Positions 15,593 to 25,093 of a stretch of DNA of 64,000 nucleotides are shown piece after piece. Where the stretch lies: positions 1-64,000 of the forward strand of contig CANMIX010000011.1 in NCBI GenBank assembly GCA_947497985.1, read 5' to 3'. How positions within the stretch are numbered: the first letter of the stretch is position 1; every line of letters begins with the position of its first letter. The notes beneath the pieces were generated by a model that was not told the DNA's origin, ran no database searches, and worked only from the letters and a program-made list of their open reading frames with translations. Position numbers and translations under genes: made by a program. The stretch is from an uncultured Paracoccaceae bacterium. GTDB lineage: Bacteria > Pseudomonadota > Alphaproteobacteria > Rhodobacterales > Rhodobacteraceae.

Positions 15593-18271
15593 CTATTCAC
15601 CCGTTTCGATGGCAATTGGCAAGGATACGCGAAAAGCCGCCCCGCCTTTGTCGCGCAGGTAAACAATTTCGCCGCCAAGACGTTCCATAATCTCGCGGCA
15701 AATTGCCAATCCCAACCCTGCTCCGCCAGCCTTTTCCGGGCTAACCCTAGAGAATTTCTCGAAAATAGTCTGTTGGTGCTCGGTCGGGATACCGCTGCCA
15801 TTGTCGACAAAATCAACGTAAACGCCGGTGCCGAATTTTTGCACACGGATGATCAATCTCGGCTTAACAGCGTCACAATATTTCTGCGCATTCGCGATCA
15901 AATTGATGAAAACCTGCGCGAGCCGGTCAAGATCGGATGCAACCATAACAGTTTCCGGCGTCGCATCGCGCACCACATTCATAGGCTGCTCAGCACCAGT
16001 CAGAGCCGTGGACACCGCACGATCCAATATCTCTGAAAGATCCCCCGTTTCATGGTTCAACGACACTTGGCCGTTTTCCAAGACGCTCAGATCCAGAAGG
16101 TCGTCGAGCAATCGGGTCAAACGGCGCGCCTCGTCATGGATGATCCCAGCGAACCGCTTTTTGTCGGGTGCGGGCATTTCCTCCGCATCCCGCAAAATCT
16201 CAGAAAACGCGCGGATGGAAGTCATCGGTGTGCGCAACTCGTGACTGACTTGGCTGAGGAATGAGTCCTTCTGGGCCGAGATCTGTGTCAGCTTTTCGTT
16301 TGAATCCCGCAATTTGCGAGCCGTGTCTTCCAGTTTCGCAGATTGCAGCTCCAACCGGTTTGAATACTCCAGCATCTGAGCGGTTTCATCCGCCACGGCC
16401 ATCAAATCTTCGACTGAGACGGACGATCCACCGACAATCTGGCCAATCATCGCATGCGAGGCTGCCGCACCGATGGAACCGCTCAACTCCCGTTCCAGCC
16501 GCTCAAGAAAGCTCGGCGTCGGCTCCGGCAAAGTGCCACGATCCCCTTGGCGCAGGCGTTCCTTGTCGAAAAACGCCTGCGCTTCGCGCGCACCGAGAAT
16601 ACGCTGTGACATCACCATTAGGTCTTCGGATTGGGCAACAGACCCGCTCCACCCGCGTGGTCCGGCGGAATGTTCAAACACATGCACAAATTGCGCGCCC
16701 TGCAGGCGCTCCAAGGGGCTGGGAAACCCAACCAGAGACACCGCGCAAAACACCAATGTATTGAAACTTAACGACCAGAACACCGCGTGGACCATCGGGT
16801 CGATCCCGTCCAAGCCAAACATGGCATGGGGACGCAGCCAGCTCAGCCCCCAAGGTCCGTGCAACATGACAGTATCGCTCAGCAAACCCGGCCCAAGCGC
16901 AGGCAACAACATACAATAAAGCCAAATTGCAAACCCAACCGAAATCCCCGCTAAGGCGCCATTACGCGTGGCACCGCGCCAGAACAGGCCGCCCACCAAG
17001 GCCGGCAATATCTGCGAAATCCCGGCAAAGGCCACCAATCCAATGGTCGCCAAGGCGGTCCCCCCGCCGGTGAGGCGATAGTAGAGATAGCCAAGCGCCA
17101 TGATCACGCCAATGCACAACCGTCGGGAATATAGGACCACATTGCGCACATCCCCCGAAACAGACGCGCCGCGCGATTGGCGATGCAACCAGATGGGCAT
17201 GACGATGTGGTTTGACACCATTGTCGACAAGGCCATCGCCGCCACAATCACCATTGATGTCGCGGACGAAAACCCGCCCAAGAAAGACAGCATCGCCAGG
17301 TTTTCCTGTCCAAGGCTCAAAGGGATGGCCAAAACAAAGAGGTCCGGGTTGGTGCTTTCGGGCATGATCTGCAGGCCGATGGCTGCAATCGGTAAGACAA
17401 ACAGCGACATCAACATCAGATACAGCGGGAAGGCCCAAGAGGCCGTGCGCAGGTGACGTTCGTCTTCGTTTTCGACCACCATGACTTGAAACATCCGCGG
17501 CAAGCAGACAAAGGCGGCGGCAGACAGGAAGATCAACGTGCTCCATCGTCCCGAATCCACCTGCCAGCTGCCGATCGGAGAGCTGTCGATTTTGTCGAGG
17601 GTCGGCCCCACTCCGCCGCCGATGCCCCAGACGACAAATATACCAACGGCCAACAAGGCCACCAGTTTTACAATCGCCTCCAGTGCGACGGCCGTGACCA
17701 CACCGTGGTGGCGTTCATTGGCATTCAGGTTACGGGTGCCAAACAGGATCGCAAAGGCTGCAAGCCCAACGGCCACGCCGAATACCGTATTGGTGTCACT
17801 GAACCGGCTGTCTGGGTCGACTTCTGCAAAAATCGCAAACGACAGAGTGATCGACTGCAATTGCAGCGCGATATAGGGCGTTACGCTGATAACGGCGAGG
17901 ATTGTGACGCCAATCGCCAAAACATGGGACTTCCCGTAACGGGCTGATATTAAATCCGCGATCGAGGTTATGCGTTGACTGCGACCAACCCGTACCAGTT
18001 TTCGAAGACCCCACCACCAGCCGACCATGACCAGAGTTGGTCCCAAATAGATGGTGATGAACTCCAAACCTGACCGCGCCGCATTGCCAACTGCGCCGTA
18101 AAACGTCCAAGCCGTGCAATAGATCGACAACGAAAGTGTATAGATCAAAGGAGAGCGCATCCAGCGGGCGCTTTTTCCGCGTGCCGCCAGATGGTCCGCG
18201 ACAAAGGCCACAAAGAACAGCAAAACCACATAGGCCAAGCAGACTAGGACCAACGTATTCAGGGACCCCAT
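15593..18271 (-). CDS. Sodium:solute symporter-histidine kinase fusion
   Basis: Membrane protein of 892 residues. The N-terminal ~500 residues form an SSS-type transporter domain with about 12-13 hydrophobic segments (YTLSLSIYCTAWTFYGAVGN). Then come a coiled linker (LELQSAKLEDTARKL), a HisKA domain with SQVSHELRTPMTS (His677) and an HATPase domain with NLIANAQKYC, VDFVDNGSGIP and GAGLGLAICREIM. The fusion resembles CrbS-type sensors that couple solute transport to phosphorelay; CrbS itself governs acetate use. Its ATG shares a base with the stop of the small membrane protein, and a receiver protein is encoded just upstream. No receiver domain is fused. The ligand is unknown. Confidence 0.88.
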   Translation of the reverse strand: MGSLNTLVLVCLAYVVLLFFVAFVADHLAARGKSARWMRSPLIYTLSLSIYCTAWTFYGAVGNAARSGLEFITIYLGPTLVMVGWWWGLRKLVRVGRSQRITSIADLISARYGKSHVLAIGVTILAVISVTPYIALQLQSITLSFAIFAEVDPDSRFSDTNTVFGVAVGLAAFAILFGTRNLNANERHHGVVTAVALEAIVKLVALLAVGIFVVWGIGGGVGPTLDKIDSSPIGSWQVDSGRWSTLIFLSAAAFVCLPRMFQVMVVENEDERHLRTASWAFPLYLMLMSLFVLPIAAIGLQIMPESTNPDLFVLAIPLSLGQENLAMLSFLGGFSSATSMVIVAAMALSTMVSNHIVMPIWLHRQSRGASVSGDVRNVVLYSRRLCIGVIMALGYLYYRLTGGGTALATIGLVAFAGISQILPALVGGLFWRGATRNGALAGISVGFAIWLYCMLLPALGPGLLSDTVMLHGPWGLSWLRPHAMFGLDGIDPMVHAVFWSLSFNTLVFCAVSLVGFPSPLERLQGAQFVHVFEHSAGPRGWSGSVAQSEDLMVMSQRILGAREAQAFFDKERLRQGDRGTLPEPTPSFLERLERELSGSIGAAASHAMIGQIVGGSSVSVEDLMAVADETAQMLEYSNRLELQSAKLEDTARKLRDSNEKLTQISAQKDSFLSQVSHELRTPMTSIRAFSEILRDAEEMPAPDKKRFAGIIHDEARRLTRLLDDLLDLSVLENGQVSLNHETGDLSEILDRAVSTALTGAEQPMNVVRDATPETVMVASDLDRLAQVFINLIANAQKYCDAVKPRLIIRVQKFGTGVYVDFVDNGSGIPTEHQQTIFEKFSRVSPEKAGGAGLGLAICREIMERLGGEIVYLRDKGGAAFRVSLPIAIETGE

Positions 18272-18615
18272 CAGTGTCCCTCGCGATCATCCGTCGGCGC
18301 ATAGGGCGCGTCGATCCAGTGATACGCCCACCGACGGACGGCCATACCAAAGAACAGCGCAAGCACGATCAAGCCAACCCAGGTCGTGAACACATAGATC
18401 AAGACCGCAGACATCGACCAAGTTGGCTCATCTGTTCCGCTGGGCGACCACATCAATGGCAAAGTGAGCAACAGCGCGCCAAACACCGGCAGCATGCGCG
18501 ACAAATCCATCAAACGCCGCCGCCGATACGTGCGACGATCCACAAAGGAGCTTTTGACCTCTCCTTCACGTTCCGCCCCATCCGAGGCGATTATCGTTGT
18601 TCTGCTTGCGCACAT
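18271..18615 (-). CDS. Small membrane protein of the SSS-kinase operon
   Basis: Protein of up to 114 residues. A basic N-terminal part (VDRRTYRRRR) is followed by two hydrophobic segments (about 40-60 and 70-95) and the tail YAPTDDREGH. Starting at 18615 it overlaps the receiver gene by 25 bases. A start at 18510 (MDLSRM) would give 79 residues; the sequence does not settle which is used. The stop overlaps the kinase ATG (TGATG). The tight coupling suggests a partner of the symporter-kinase. No family is recognised. Confidence 0.65.
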   Translation of the reverse strand: MCASRTTIIASDGAEREGEVKSSFVDRRTYRRRRLMDLSRMLPVFGALLLTLPLMWSPSGTDEPTWSMSAVLIYVFTTWVGLIVLALFFGMAVRRWAYHWIDAPYAPTDDREGH

Positions 18616-18971
18616 AGGTCTCTTACAGCGGTCAGAACCTCTGCATTGGAAAAGGGTTTGGTCATGAACCGGGTCACACCGGCTTTTTCCGCCATTTCGC
18701 GGTCTTTCAGCTGGCCGCGCGCTGTCAGCATAAGCACCGGTAGATCTTCAAGCCCGTCCAGGCCACGCACTTCGCGCACCACATCAAGGCCGCTCTTGCC
18801 CGGCAACATCAAATCCAAGATGACGATGTTCGGCTTGGAATTATGTATGAAATCCGTCGCCGACGCGCCATCGGCGTGTGACTCAACGGTCCAGCCGTCC
18901 CGTTGCAACAAGAAACGGATCGCCTCGGTTATATTTGGTTCGTCTTCGATCAAAACAACATGCCTGCTCAT
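18591..18971 (-). CDS. Single-domain response regulator
   Basis: Receiver protein of 126 residues with the acidic pocket IEDEP (D10, near E9), phospho-acceptor D53 in VILDLMLPGKSG, conserved threonine in MLTARG and lysine in FMTKPFS. There is no DNA-binding or enzymatic output domain, so it must act through protein contact or phosphotransfer. It is the first gene of the operon with the small membrane protein and the SSS-kinase. The FliM-like product encoded at the operon end is a possible docking partner, by analogy with CheY and FliM. Confidence 0.88.
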   Translation of the reverse strand: MSRHVVLIEDEPNITEAIRFLLQRDGWTVESHADGASATDFIHNSKPNIVILDLMLPGKSGLDVVREVRGLDGLEDLPVLMLTARGQLKDREMAEKAGVTRFMTKPFSNAEVLTAVRDLCAQAEQR

Positions 18972-19062
18972 CAGCAGAAAATCCTCCCCTGCACCGCCTC
19001 CCAGACGTGTCCGTCACGGTGCTTTTCATAACCAGTACAATAGGCTGGTCCATTACATACTG

Positions 19063-20361
19063 TCAAAACCCATCCTTCAGGATTGTCGGTTCACGGCGCG
19101 CCTCACACGCGTCACGCGTACACACCCTGCAACTCACACCCACTGGAATAGCATCTTCCGCATCGTCCGTCAGCGGAAAGATCAGCATCGCAGCTTGCAC
19201 CATCGGGTCAGAGCCAAAGCCCGCAGGACCTGCGTGCCACCCATAGGCATAGCATACATACCGCTGTGCGCCACGTCCCTGCTGCTGAATGACGCGGCGC
19301 AAAGGGATATGAGGCTGGCTGAGCGCCTGATACAGCGGCCACAAAGGACAGGCTGCACCATATTGCGGGATTGAGAAGTTGCCGGTAGGCCGCCGAAGCA
19401 ATGTTGCCCCCGATGCATCACACACCACGCATCCAACATCACTGCCCAGGTCTTCCTCGGTCATCATCGCAAGCCGATGCATCACCTGTTCCAATCGGAC
19501 CTCATATTTCCACGCCAGCGCCCCGGGATCGACGCCCGTTTGTTGGATATCTTGTTTCATCGCGTCGAGCGGCAGCGCGCGAAGGTTTCGCACATATTGT
19601 TCAAGCACCCGAGTGGCAATGTCCTTGGCTGCGTCACTTTTGAGTTGTTCGGCCGCCGCCACCATGGATCGCGGCGTCTCGGTCTCTTGTTCAAGCTCGG
19701 GAAAATGAAAACCGTGATCCGCCAGGAACCGATCCACCTCATCCTGTGGCATCCCCTGATTTTCAGCGACCGTGTTTTCCTCGTCGAGAAAGGACACCAA
19801 AGCGCGGCTGCTGTCGGCCAGTCGCTGGGCATCCTGGTTGAGGTTCTGGTGAAAGCGATCCAACCATTCGGATTCCAGATCGTCGTTTTCCGCCAAGATC
19901 CCCGCAGTGGATCGGATCGCCGCAGCAGTAGACAGCATCTCATGGAGCGAGGCCGCCAGTTGCGGATCATGCGTCAGACGGTCGGACAGAACCTCAACCG
20001 TGCGCTCCAATGCCCCTATGCGCCGATGGGATGCGGCCAGAACTTCGGCCCAACCGGGAAAGCGACTGGCGAATTCTTCGGTTTTGTCCAGTTCGGCCAC
20101 CGGCGCGGCCCCTTCTGATCCCGCCTCCCGCAGAGCGCTCAGCAATGTCTCTTCGGCGCCTTCAGTCAGCATCGATGGTTCGACATCCAAAGCTTGGGCA
20201 ATACTGACCAGAAGTTTGCCCCCGATTCTGCGTCGATTGTGCTCAATCAAATTCAGGTAAGAGGCAGAGATACCAACTTGACGCGCCAGATCAGCTTGGC
20301 GCAAACCATGCACGAGGCGCCGTTCCCGGATTCGACTCCCGGTCAACATATGTCGCGGCAT
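19063..20361 (-). CDS. XRE-type short-chain fatty acyl regulator (ScfR/RamB-like)
   Basis: Transcription regulator of 432 residues. The N-terminal HTH_3 domain (RQADLARQVGISASYLNLIE, about 20-40) is followed by a long helical region and a C-terminal DUF2083-like domain. That domain contains CVVCDASGATLLRR, ACPLWPLYQAL, YVCYAYGWHAG and a closing cysteine cluster CRVCTRDACEARR. Family members such as RamB and PccR govern acetate or propionate metabolism by sensing acyl-CoAs. The start at 20361 is chosen for the GGGGGAG site; an upstream start at 20415 adds 18 non-conserved residues. It is divergent from the livK-type gene, with a 227-base shared promoter region. Confidence 0.82.
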   Translation of the reverse strand: MPRHMLTGSRIRERRLVHGLRQADLARQVGISASYLNLIEHNRRRIGGKLLVSIAQALDVEPSMLTEGAEETLLSALREAGSEGAAPVAELDKTEEFASRFPGWAEVLAASHRRIGALERTVEVLSDRLTHDPQLAASLHEMLSTAAAIRSTAGILAENDDLESEWLDRFHQNLNQDAQRLADSSRALVSFLDEENTVAENQGMPQDEVDRFLADHGFHFPELEQETETPRSMVAAAEQLKSDAAKDIATRVLEQYVRNLRALPLDAMKQDIQQTGVDPGALAWKYEVRLEQVMHRLAMMTEEDLGSDVGCVVCDASGATLLRRPTGNFSIPQYGAACPLWPLYQALSQPHIPLRRVIQQQGRGAQRYVCYAYGWHAGPAGFGSDPMVQAAMLIFPLTDDAEDAIPVGVSCRVCTRDACEARREPTILKDGF

Positions 20362-20588
20362 TTCGCTCCCCCCTGACAAAATTAGTAATATCAAACACTT
20401 TCTGCACTGCCGCATAAGTTAATTTACAGTATGCGACGGTTTACTGTTCATTTGTTTACATAATAATCCTTTGGGGCAAAGGTTTTATTGCGAAATTTTA
20501 CAGCACCCCCGCATAGTAAATTTGCACAAAAAGTGCGGGCCAACGTGGAAGTGAGGAGCTGCGTCGGCCATTTTCTGGGAGGAAAAAT

Positions 20589-21935
20589 ATGGATAAATCT
20601 AATCTATCGCGCCGCGGCGTGCTGAAGTCCGGTGCCCTGACAAGCGCTGGCCTGGCTCTGCCGACGATCTTTACCGCGCAGTCTGCGGCGGCGTTTACAA
20701 ATGACCCCACCGGTAGCACCGTAACGCTAGGCTTCAACGTGCCCCAAACTGGTCCCTACGCGGACGAAGGTGCCGATGAGCTGCGCGCCTATCAGCTGGC
20801 TGTTGAACATATCAACGGCGGCGGCGACGGCGGTATGATGAACACCTTCAGCTCCAAGGCGCTGAAAGGCAGCGGCATCCTGGGCAAGGAAGTCAAATAC
20901 GTAACCGGTGACACGCAAACCAAATCAGACGCGGCGCGTGCCTCGGCCAAGTCGATGATCGAAAAAGACGGTGCGGTGATGATCACCGGCGGATCTTCAT
21001 CTGGCGTTGCCATCGCGGTCCAAGGCCTGTGCCAAGAAGCCGGCGTGATTTTCATGGCGGGTCTGACCCATTCTAACGACACCACCGGAAAAGACAAAAA
21101 AGCCAATGGCTTCCGCCACTTCTTTAACGCATACATGTCTGGCGCCGCGCTGGCACCTGTGTTGAAGAGCCTTTATGGCGACAACCGCCGCGCCTATCAC
21201 CTGACCGCCGACTACACATGGGGATGGACCCAGGAAGAGTCGATCAAAGCGGCGACCGAGGCCTTGGGTTGGGAAACGGTCAACACGGTCAAAACACCGC
21301 TCGCAGCAACGGACTTCTCATCCTATATCGCGCCTGTTCTGAACTCCGGTGCTGACGTTCTGGTTCTGAACCACTACGGCGGCAACATGGTGAACTCGCT
21401 CACAAATGCGGTTCAGTTCGGCCTGCGTGAGAAGCAAGTGAACGGCAAAAACTTTGAAATCGTCGTGCCGCTGTACTCGCGTCTGATGGCAAAAGGTGCC
21501 GGTGAAAACGTAAAAGGCATTCACGGCTCCACCAACTGGCATTGGTCCCTTCAAGACGAAGGCAGCCAGGCCTTTGTGCGGTCGTTTGGCACCAAATACG
21601 GCTTCCCGCCCAGCCAGGCGGCACATACCGTTTACTGCCAGACCCTGCTGTATGCAGATGCGGTAGAACGCGCAGGTTCTTTCAACCCATGTGCGGTTGC
21701 AGAAGCGCTGGAAGGCTTTGAGTTCGACGGTCTGGGCAACGGTAAGACGTTGTACCGCGCCGATGACCACCAGTGCTTCAAAGACGTTCTGGTTGTACGC
21801 GGGAAAGAAAACCCGACCTCCGAGTTCGACCTGCTGGAAGTTGTCGAAGTCACTCCTGCTGCTCAAGTCACCTATGACGTCGATCACCCGATGTTCGCAG
21901 GTGGTGCATTGGGCAGCTGTAACCCGGGCGCATAA
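20589..21935 (+). CDS. ABC transporter substrate-binding protein, branched-chain amino acid/amide type (Tat signal)
   Basis: Periplasmic type-I binding protein of 448 residues. The N-terminus has a twin-arginine signal (NLSRRGVLKSG, then a hydrophobic stretch to AQSAAAF). The mature start TVTLGFNVPQTGPYADEGA is typical of the LivK/UrtA/AmiC superfamily. The ATG follows GGGAGGAAAA. It heads the operon with two permeases and two ATPases. The superfamily covers branched-chain amino acids, urea, short amides and aromatic compounds; the ligand cannot be chosen from sequence. A strong hairpin after the gene probably sets its higher expression relative to the membrane subunits. Confidence 0.85.
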   Translation: MDKSNLSRRGVLKSGALTSAGLALPTIFTAQSAAAFTNDPTGSTVTLGFNVPQTGPYADEGADELRAYQLAVEHINGGGDGGMMNTFSSKALKGSGILGKEVKYVTGDTQTKSDAARASAKSMIEKDGAVMITGGSSSGVAIAVQGLCQEAGVIFMAGLTHSNDTTGKDKKANGFRHFFNAYMSGAALAPVLKSLYGDNRRAYHLTADYTWGWTQEESIKAATEALGWETVNTVKTPLAATDFSSYIAPVLNSGADVLVLNHYGGNMVNSLTNAVQFGLREKQVNGKNFEIVVPLYSRLMAKGAGENVKGIHGSTNWHWSLQDEGSQAFVRSFGTKYGFPPSQAAHTVYCQTLLYADAVERAGSFNPCAVAEALEGFEFDGLGNGKTLYRADDHQCFKDVLVVRGKENPTSEFDLLEVVEVTPAAQVTYDVDHPMFAGGALGSCNPGA

Positions 21936-21952
21936 ATCGCGCGCCTTGGCAC

Positions 21953-21980
21953 GGACGGGAGCGCCCCCTCGCTCTCGTCC
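21953..21980 (+). promoter_or_regulatory. Intercistronic hairpin after the binding-protein gene
   Basis: GGACGGGAGCG and CGCTCTCGTCC form an 11-pair stem (one G-T pair) around CCCCCT. No T run follows. It sits 17 bases after the binding-protein stop, in a 145-base gap before the permease gene. The layout is typical of 3' stabilisers that raise binding-protein mRNA over downstream genes. Confidence 0.6.
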
Positions 21981-22080
21981 AATTCTTCACATTCAGACCG
22001 CGAACCGCGACCGGGTCCCCCTCTCCGGCGACGGAACCTCTGTTCCCGCAAACCCGTTCTGACCAAAAGGGTAAAGGACG

Positions 22081-23103
22081 ATGGACGCTCTCCTACTTCA
22101 AATTCTAAACGGGCTCGACAAGGGCTCGGCCTATGCGCTGATTGCACTGGGTTTGACACTTATCTTTGGCACGCTTGGCGTGGTGAACTTTGCCCATGGC
22201 GCTTTGTTCATGATCGGCGCCTTTGTCGCCGTGACCCTGCAACGTGTCCTCAGCCTCAGCTTTGAAACAATCGACCCAACCCAAAAAGACTTTCTGGGTA
22301 ACCCGCTCAAAGTAAAAACCCCCTATGTCGAAAGCTGGTTCGGACCAGAGACCGGTGGCCTGATCATCGACTGGGCGGTGCCTCTGGCAATCCTCTTTGC
22401 GATTCCGATCATGATCGCGGTTGGTTTCATTATGGAACGCGGCCTGATCAAGTATTTCTACAAACGCCCCCATGCGGATCAGATCCTTGTGACCTTTGGT
22501 CTGGCGATCGTTTTGCAAGAAGTTGTGAAATACTTCTATGGCGCGAACCCGATCCAGACCCCGGCACCTGATGCGCTGAATGGCGTGGCAAACGTGGGCG
22601 CGGCCTTTGGTATGGACATCGTCTATCCCGTCTGGCGGATCGTCTATTTCTTCTTCTCGGTCATCATCATCGCAGCCATCTTCAGCTTTCTGCGCTTCAC
22701 CACCTTTGGCATGGTTGTGCGGGCCGGCATGGCTGATCGCGAGACGGTCGGCCTGCTCGGCATCAACATCGACCGCCGCTTTACCATTATGTTCGGCGTG
22801 GCCTCAGCGGTCGCGGGGCTGGCTGGCGTCATGTATACGCCGATCAACCCACCCAATTACCATATGGGCATGGACTTTCTGGTGCTCAGCTTTGTGGTTG
22901 TGGTTGTCGGCGGCATGGGCTCGCTTCCCGGTGCGGTTCTTGCGGGCTTCCTTTTGGGCATTCTCGAAAGCTTTGCCTCGACCACATGGGCGACAACCAC
23001 CCTGCCCGGCATCAATCAGATCATCATTTACCTTGTGGCCATCGCTGTTTTGCTGACGCGTCCGCGCGGGTTGATGGGGCTCAAAGGCGTGATGGAGGAC
23101 TAA
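22081..23103 (+). CDS. livH: Branched-chain amino acid-type ABC permease (LivH-like)
   Basis: Inner-membrane permease of 340 residues with about eight to nine hydrophobic segments. It starts [20 protein letters not shown], with the LivH hallmarks [20 protein letters not shown] near the N-terminus and [19 protein letters not shown] near the C-terminus. It is longer than E. coli LivH (about 308) owing to a loop with [24 protein letters not shown] precedes the ATG. It pairs with the LivM-like protein encoded five bases downstream. Confidence 0.9.
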   Translation: MDALLLQILNGLDKGSAYALIALGLTLIFGTLGVVNFAHGALFMIGAFVAVTLQRVLSLSFETIDPTQKDFLGNPLKVKTPYVESWFGPETGGLIIDWAVPLAILFAIPIMIAVGFIMERGLIKYFYKRPHADQILVTFGLAIVLQEVVKYFYGANPIQTPAPDALNGVANVGAAFGMDIVYPVWRIVYFFFSVIIIAAIFSFLRFTTFGMVVRAGMADRETVGLLGINIDRRFTIMFGVASAVAGLAGVMYTPINPPNYHMGMDFLVLSFVVVVVGGMGSLPGAVLAGFLLGILESFASTTWATTTLPGINQIIIYLVAIAVLLTRPRGLMGLKGVMED

Positions 23104-23107
23104 GATC

Positions 23108-24310
23108 ATGTTTGGACTAGATAAACGCGACACTGGCGTATTGATCATAGTGGCTCTTCTGGCGCTGTTTGCGCCCATCATCCTGAACCCGTTTCCAACA
23201 GATTCCGCCATGGCACAATTCAACGCGGGCTATCCGGATCTGATGCAGAAGTTTGTGATCTTTGGCATCTTTGCCATTGGATTCAACATTCTGTTTGGTC
23301 TCACCGGGTATCTGTCCTTTGGCCACGCGGCGTTTCTTGGGATTGGATCTTACTCCTGCGTCTGGATGTTCAAGCTGTTGGGGTACAACGTCATTCCCGG
23401 CATCTTCCTGTCGATCCTGATCTCTGGCCTCTTCGCACTGCTGATCGGTTTCGTGAGCCTGCGCCGTTCTGGCATTTATTTCTCGATCCTGACGCTGGCC
23501 TTTGCGCAGATGTGTTTCGCGCTGGCCTATTCGGTCCTGTCAAATCCACGGTTTAACCTGACCAATGGCGAAACCGGGCTGCAGGTCTATGCCAATGATC
23601 CGCAGTGGTTCCACCGTGACGGGCTGCCGGATCTGCCACACCTGTTTGGCCTGTCGATGCGCGCCACGCAAAAGATCCAAGTCGGCGCTTGGGAATTCCA
23701 ATTCAACGCAGGCTATTACCTGTGTGCGCTGATCATGCTGGTGTGTTTCTATCTGGCAATCCGCATCTTCCGCTCTCCATTTGGAATGATGCTGCGCGCT
23801 GTTAAATCCAACCAGCAGCGGATGAACTACACGGGTCTGAACTCACGTCCCTATACTTTGGCCGCCTTTGTGATCTCAGGCATGTATGCTGGTCTTGCGG
23901 GTGGCCTGTTGTCCGCAGTGGACCCACTGGCGGGTGCCGAACGGATGCAATGGACCGCGTCTGGTGAGGTTGTTCTGATGACCATCCTTGGCGGTGCCGG
24001 CACGTTGATTGGCCCGGTTCTGGGCGCAGGTTTCATCAAGTATTTCGAGAACATCTTCTCCAAAATCAATGACAACGTGCTGCACAGCTGGTTTGCGTTT
24101 CTGCCGGATGGGATGGAGGACTTCATGGTCTTCATCATTCACCCCTTCATCGGCAAAGGCTGGCATCTGACGCTGGGCATCCTGTTCATGCTGGTGGTGA
24201 TCTATCTGCCCGGTGGTTTGGTCGAGGGTGGACAACGCATTCAGGGCTGGTTCCGCAAACGCGGCACCAAAACAGAAGCCAAAGCCGGCAAAACAGAACC
24301 TGCGGAATAA
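23108..24310 (+). CDS. livM: Branched-chain amino acid-type ABC permease (LivM-like)
   Basis: Permease of 400 residues with about ten hydrophobic segments. LivM-type motifs are [39 protein letters not shown] and [21 protein letters not shown] charged C-terminal tail ([12 protein letters not shown]) follows the last segment. It begins four bases after livH and lies 12 bases before the first ATPase gene, so the four downstream genes are one unit. It forms the heterodimeric channel with the LivH-like protein. Confidence 0.9.
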   Translation: MFGLDKRDTGVLIIVALLALFAPIILNPFPTDSAMAQFNAGYPDLMQKFVIFGIFAIGFNILFGLTGYLSFGHAAFLGIGSYSCVWMFKLLGYNVIPGIFLSILISGLFALLIGFVSLRRSGIYFSILTLAFAQMCFALAYSVLSNPRFNLTNGETGLQVYANDPQWFHRDGLPDLPHLFGLSMRATQKIQVGAWEFQFNAGYYLCALIMLVCFYLAIRIFRSPFGMMLRAVKSNQQRMNYTGLNSRPYTLAAFVISGMYAGLAGGLLSAVDPLAGAERMQWTASGEVVLMTILGGAGTLIGPVLGAGFIKYFENIFSKINDNVLHSWFAFLPDGMEDFMVFIIHPFIGKGWHLTLGILFMLVVIYLPGGLVEGGQRIQGWFRKRGTKTEAKAGKTEPAE

Positions 24311-24322
24311 GGAGACAGACTT

Positions 24323-25078
24323 ATGGGAATTCTCGAAGTCAAAAATGTCGGCAAACGGTTCGGCGGGTTGCAGGCGCTCTCGGATGTGAACCTCTCCGTC
24401 AAAGAGAACACTGTACACGCCATTATCGGTCCCAATGGGGCCGGTAAATCCACCCTGTTGAATTGTCTGGTGGGCAAGCTGATCCCCGACACCGGATCGG
24501 TGATGTTTGATGGTCAATCCGTTTTGGGACGCGCGCCCTATGAGATCAACCAGATGGGCATCAGCCGCGTCTTCCAAACACCTGAAATATTTGGAGATCT
24601 TACGGTTCTGGAAAACATGATGATCCCCTGTTTTGCCAAACGTGATGGTTCATTCATGTTGAACGCCATGCCGATGGTTTCCAACCAGAAAGAGGTGCTG
24701 GAACGGGCAGAATTCATGCTGGAAGAGATGAATATGGCGGACAAACGCCATATGCACTCGGCTTCGCTGTCACGCGGGGACAAACGGCGGCTGGAAATCG
24801 GCATGTGCCTCAGTCAGGAACCGCGCTTGTTGTTATTGGATGAACCCACTGCCGGTATGGCGCGGGCGGATACCAACAACACCATCGACCTTCTGAAAGA
24901 GATCGCAGCAGAGCGCGACATCACCATCGCCATCATCGAACATGACATGCATGTGGTGTTCTCACTGGCGGATCGGATCACCGTTCTGGCGCAGGGCACC
25001 CCATTGGTCGAAGACGATCCCGAAAACATTCGCGGCAACCCAAAGGTACGCGAAGCGTATCTGGGTGAGACGGCGTAA
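24323..25078 (+). CDS. livG: Branched-chain amino acid-type ABC ATPase (LivG-like)
   Basis: ATPase of 251 residues with Walker A GPNGAGKSTLLN (near 36-44), Walker B LLLLDEPTAGMARAD and switch histidine IIEHDMHVVF. The C-loop reads LSRGDKRRLE rather than LSGGQ, an accepted variant in this subfamily (often LSHGD). The ATG follows AAGGAG. It works with the LivF-like ATPase as a heterodimer on the LivHM-type channel. Confidence 0.9.
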   Translation: MGILEVKNVGKRFGGLQALSDVNLSVKENTVHAIIGPNGAGKSTLLNCLVGKLIPDTGSVMFDGQSVLGRAPYEINQMGISRVFQTPEIFGDLTVLENMMIPCFAKRDGSFMLNAMPMVSNQKEVLERAEFMLEEMNMADKRHMHSASLSRGDKRRLEIGMCLSQEPRLLLLDEPTAGMARADTNNTIDLLKEIAAERDITIAIIEHDMHVVFSLADRITVLAQGTPLVEDDPENIRGNPKVREAYLGETA

Positions 25079-25093
25079 GGAAAGGAACACCAG

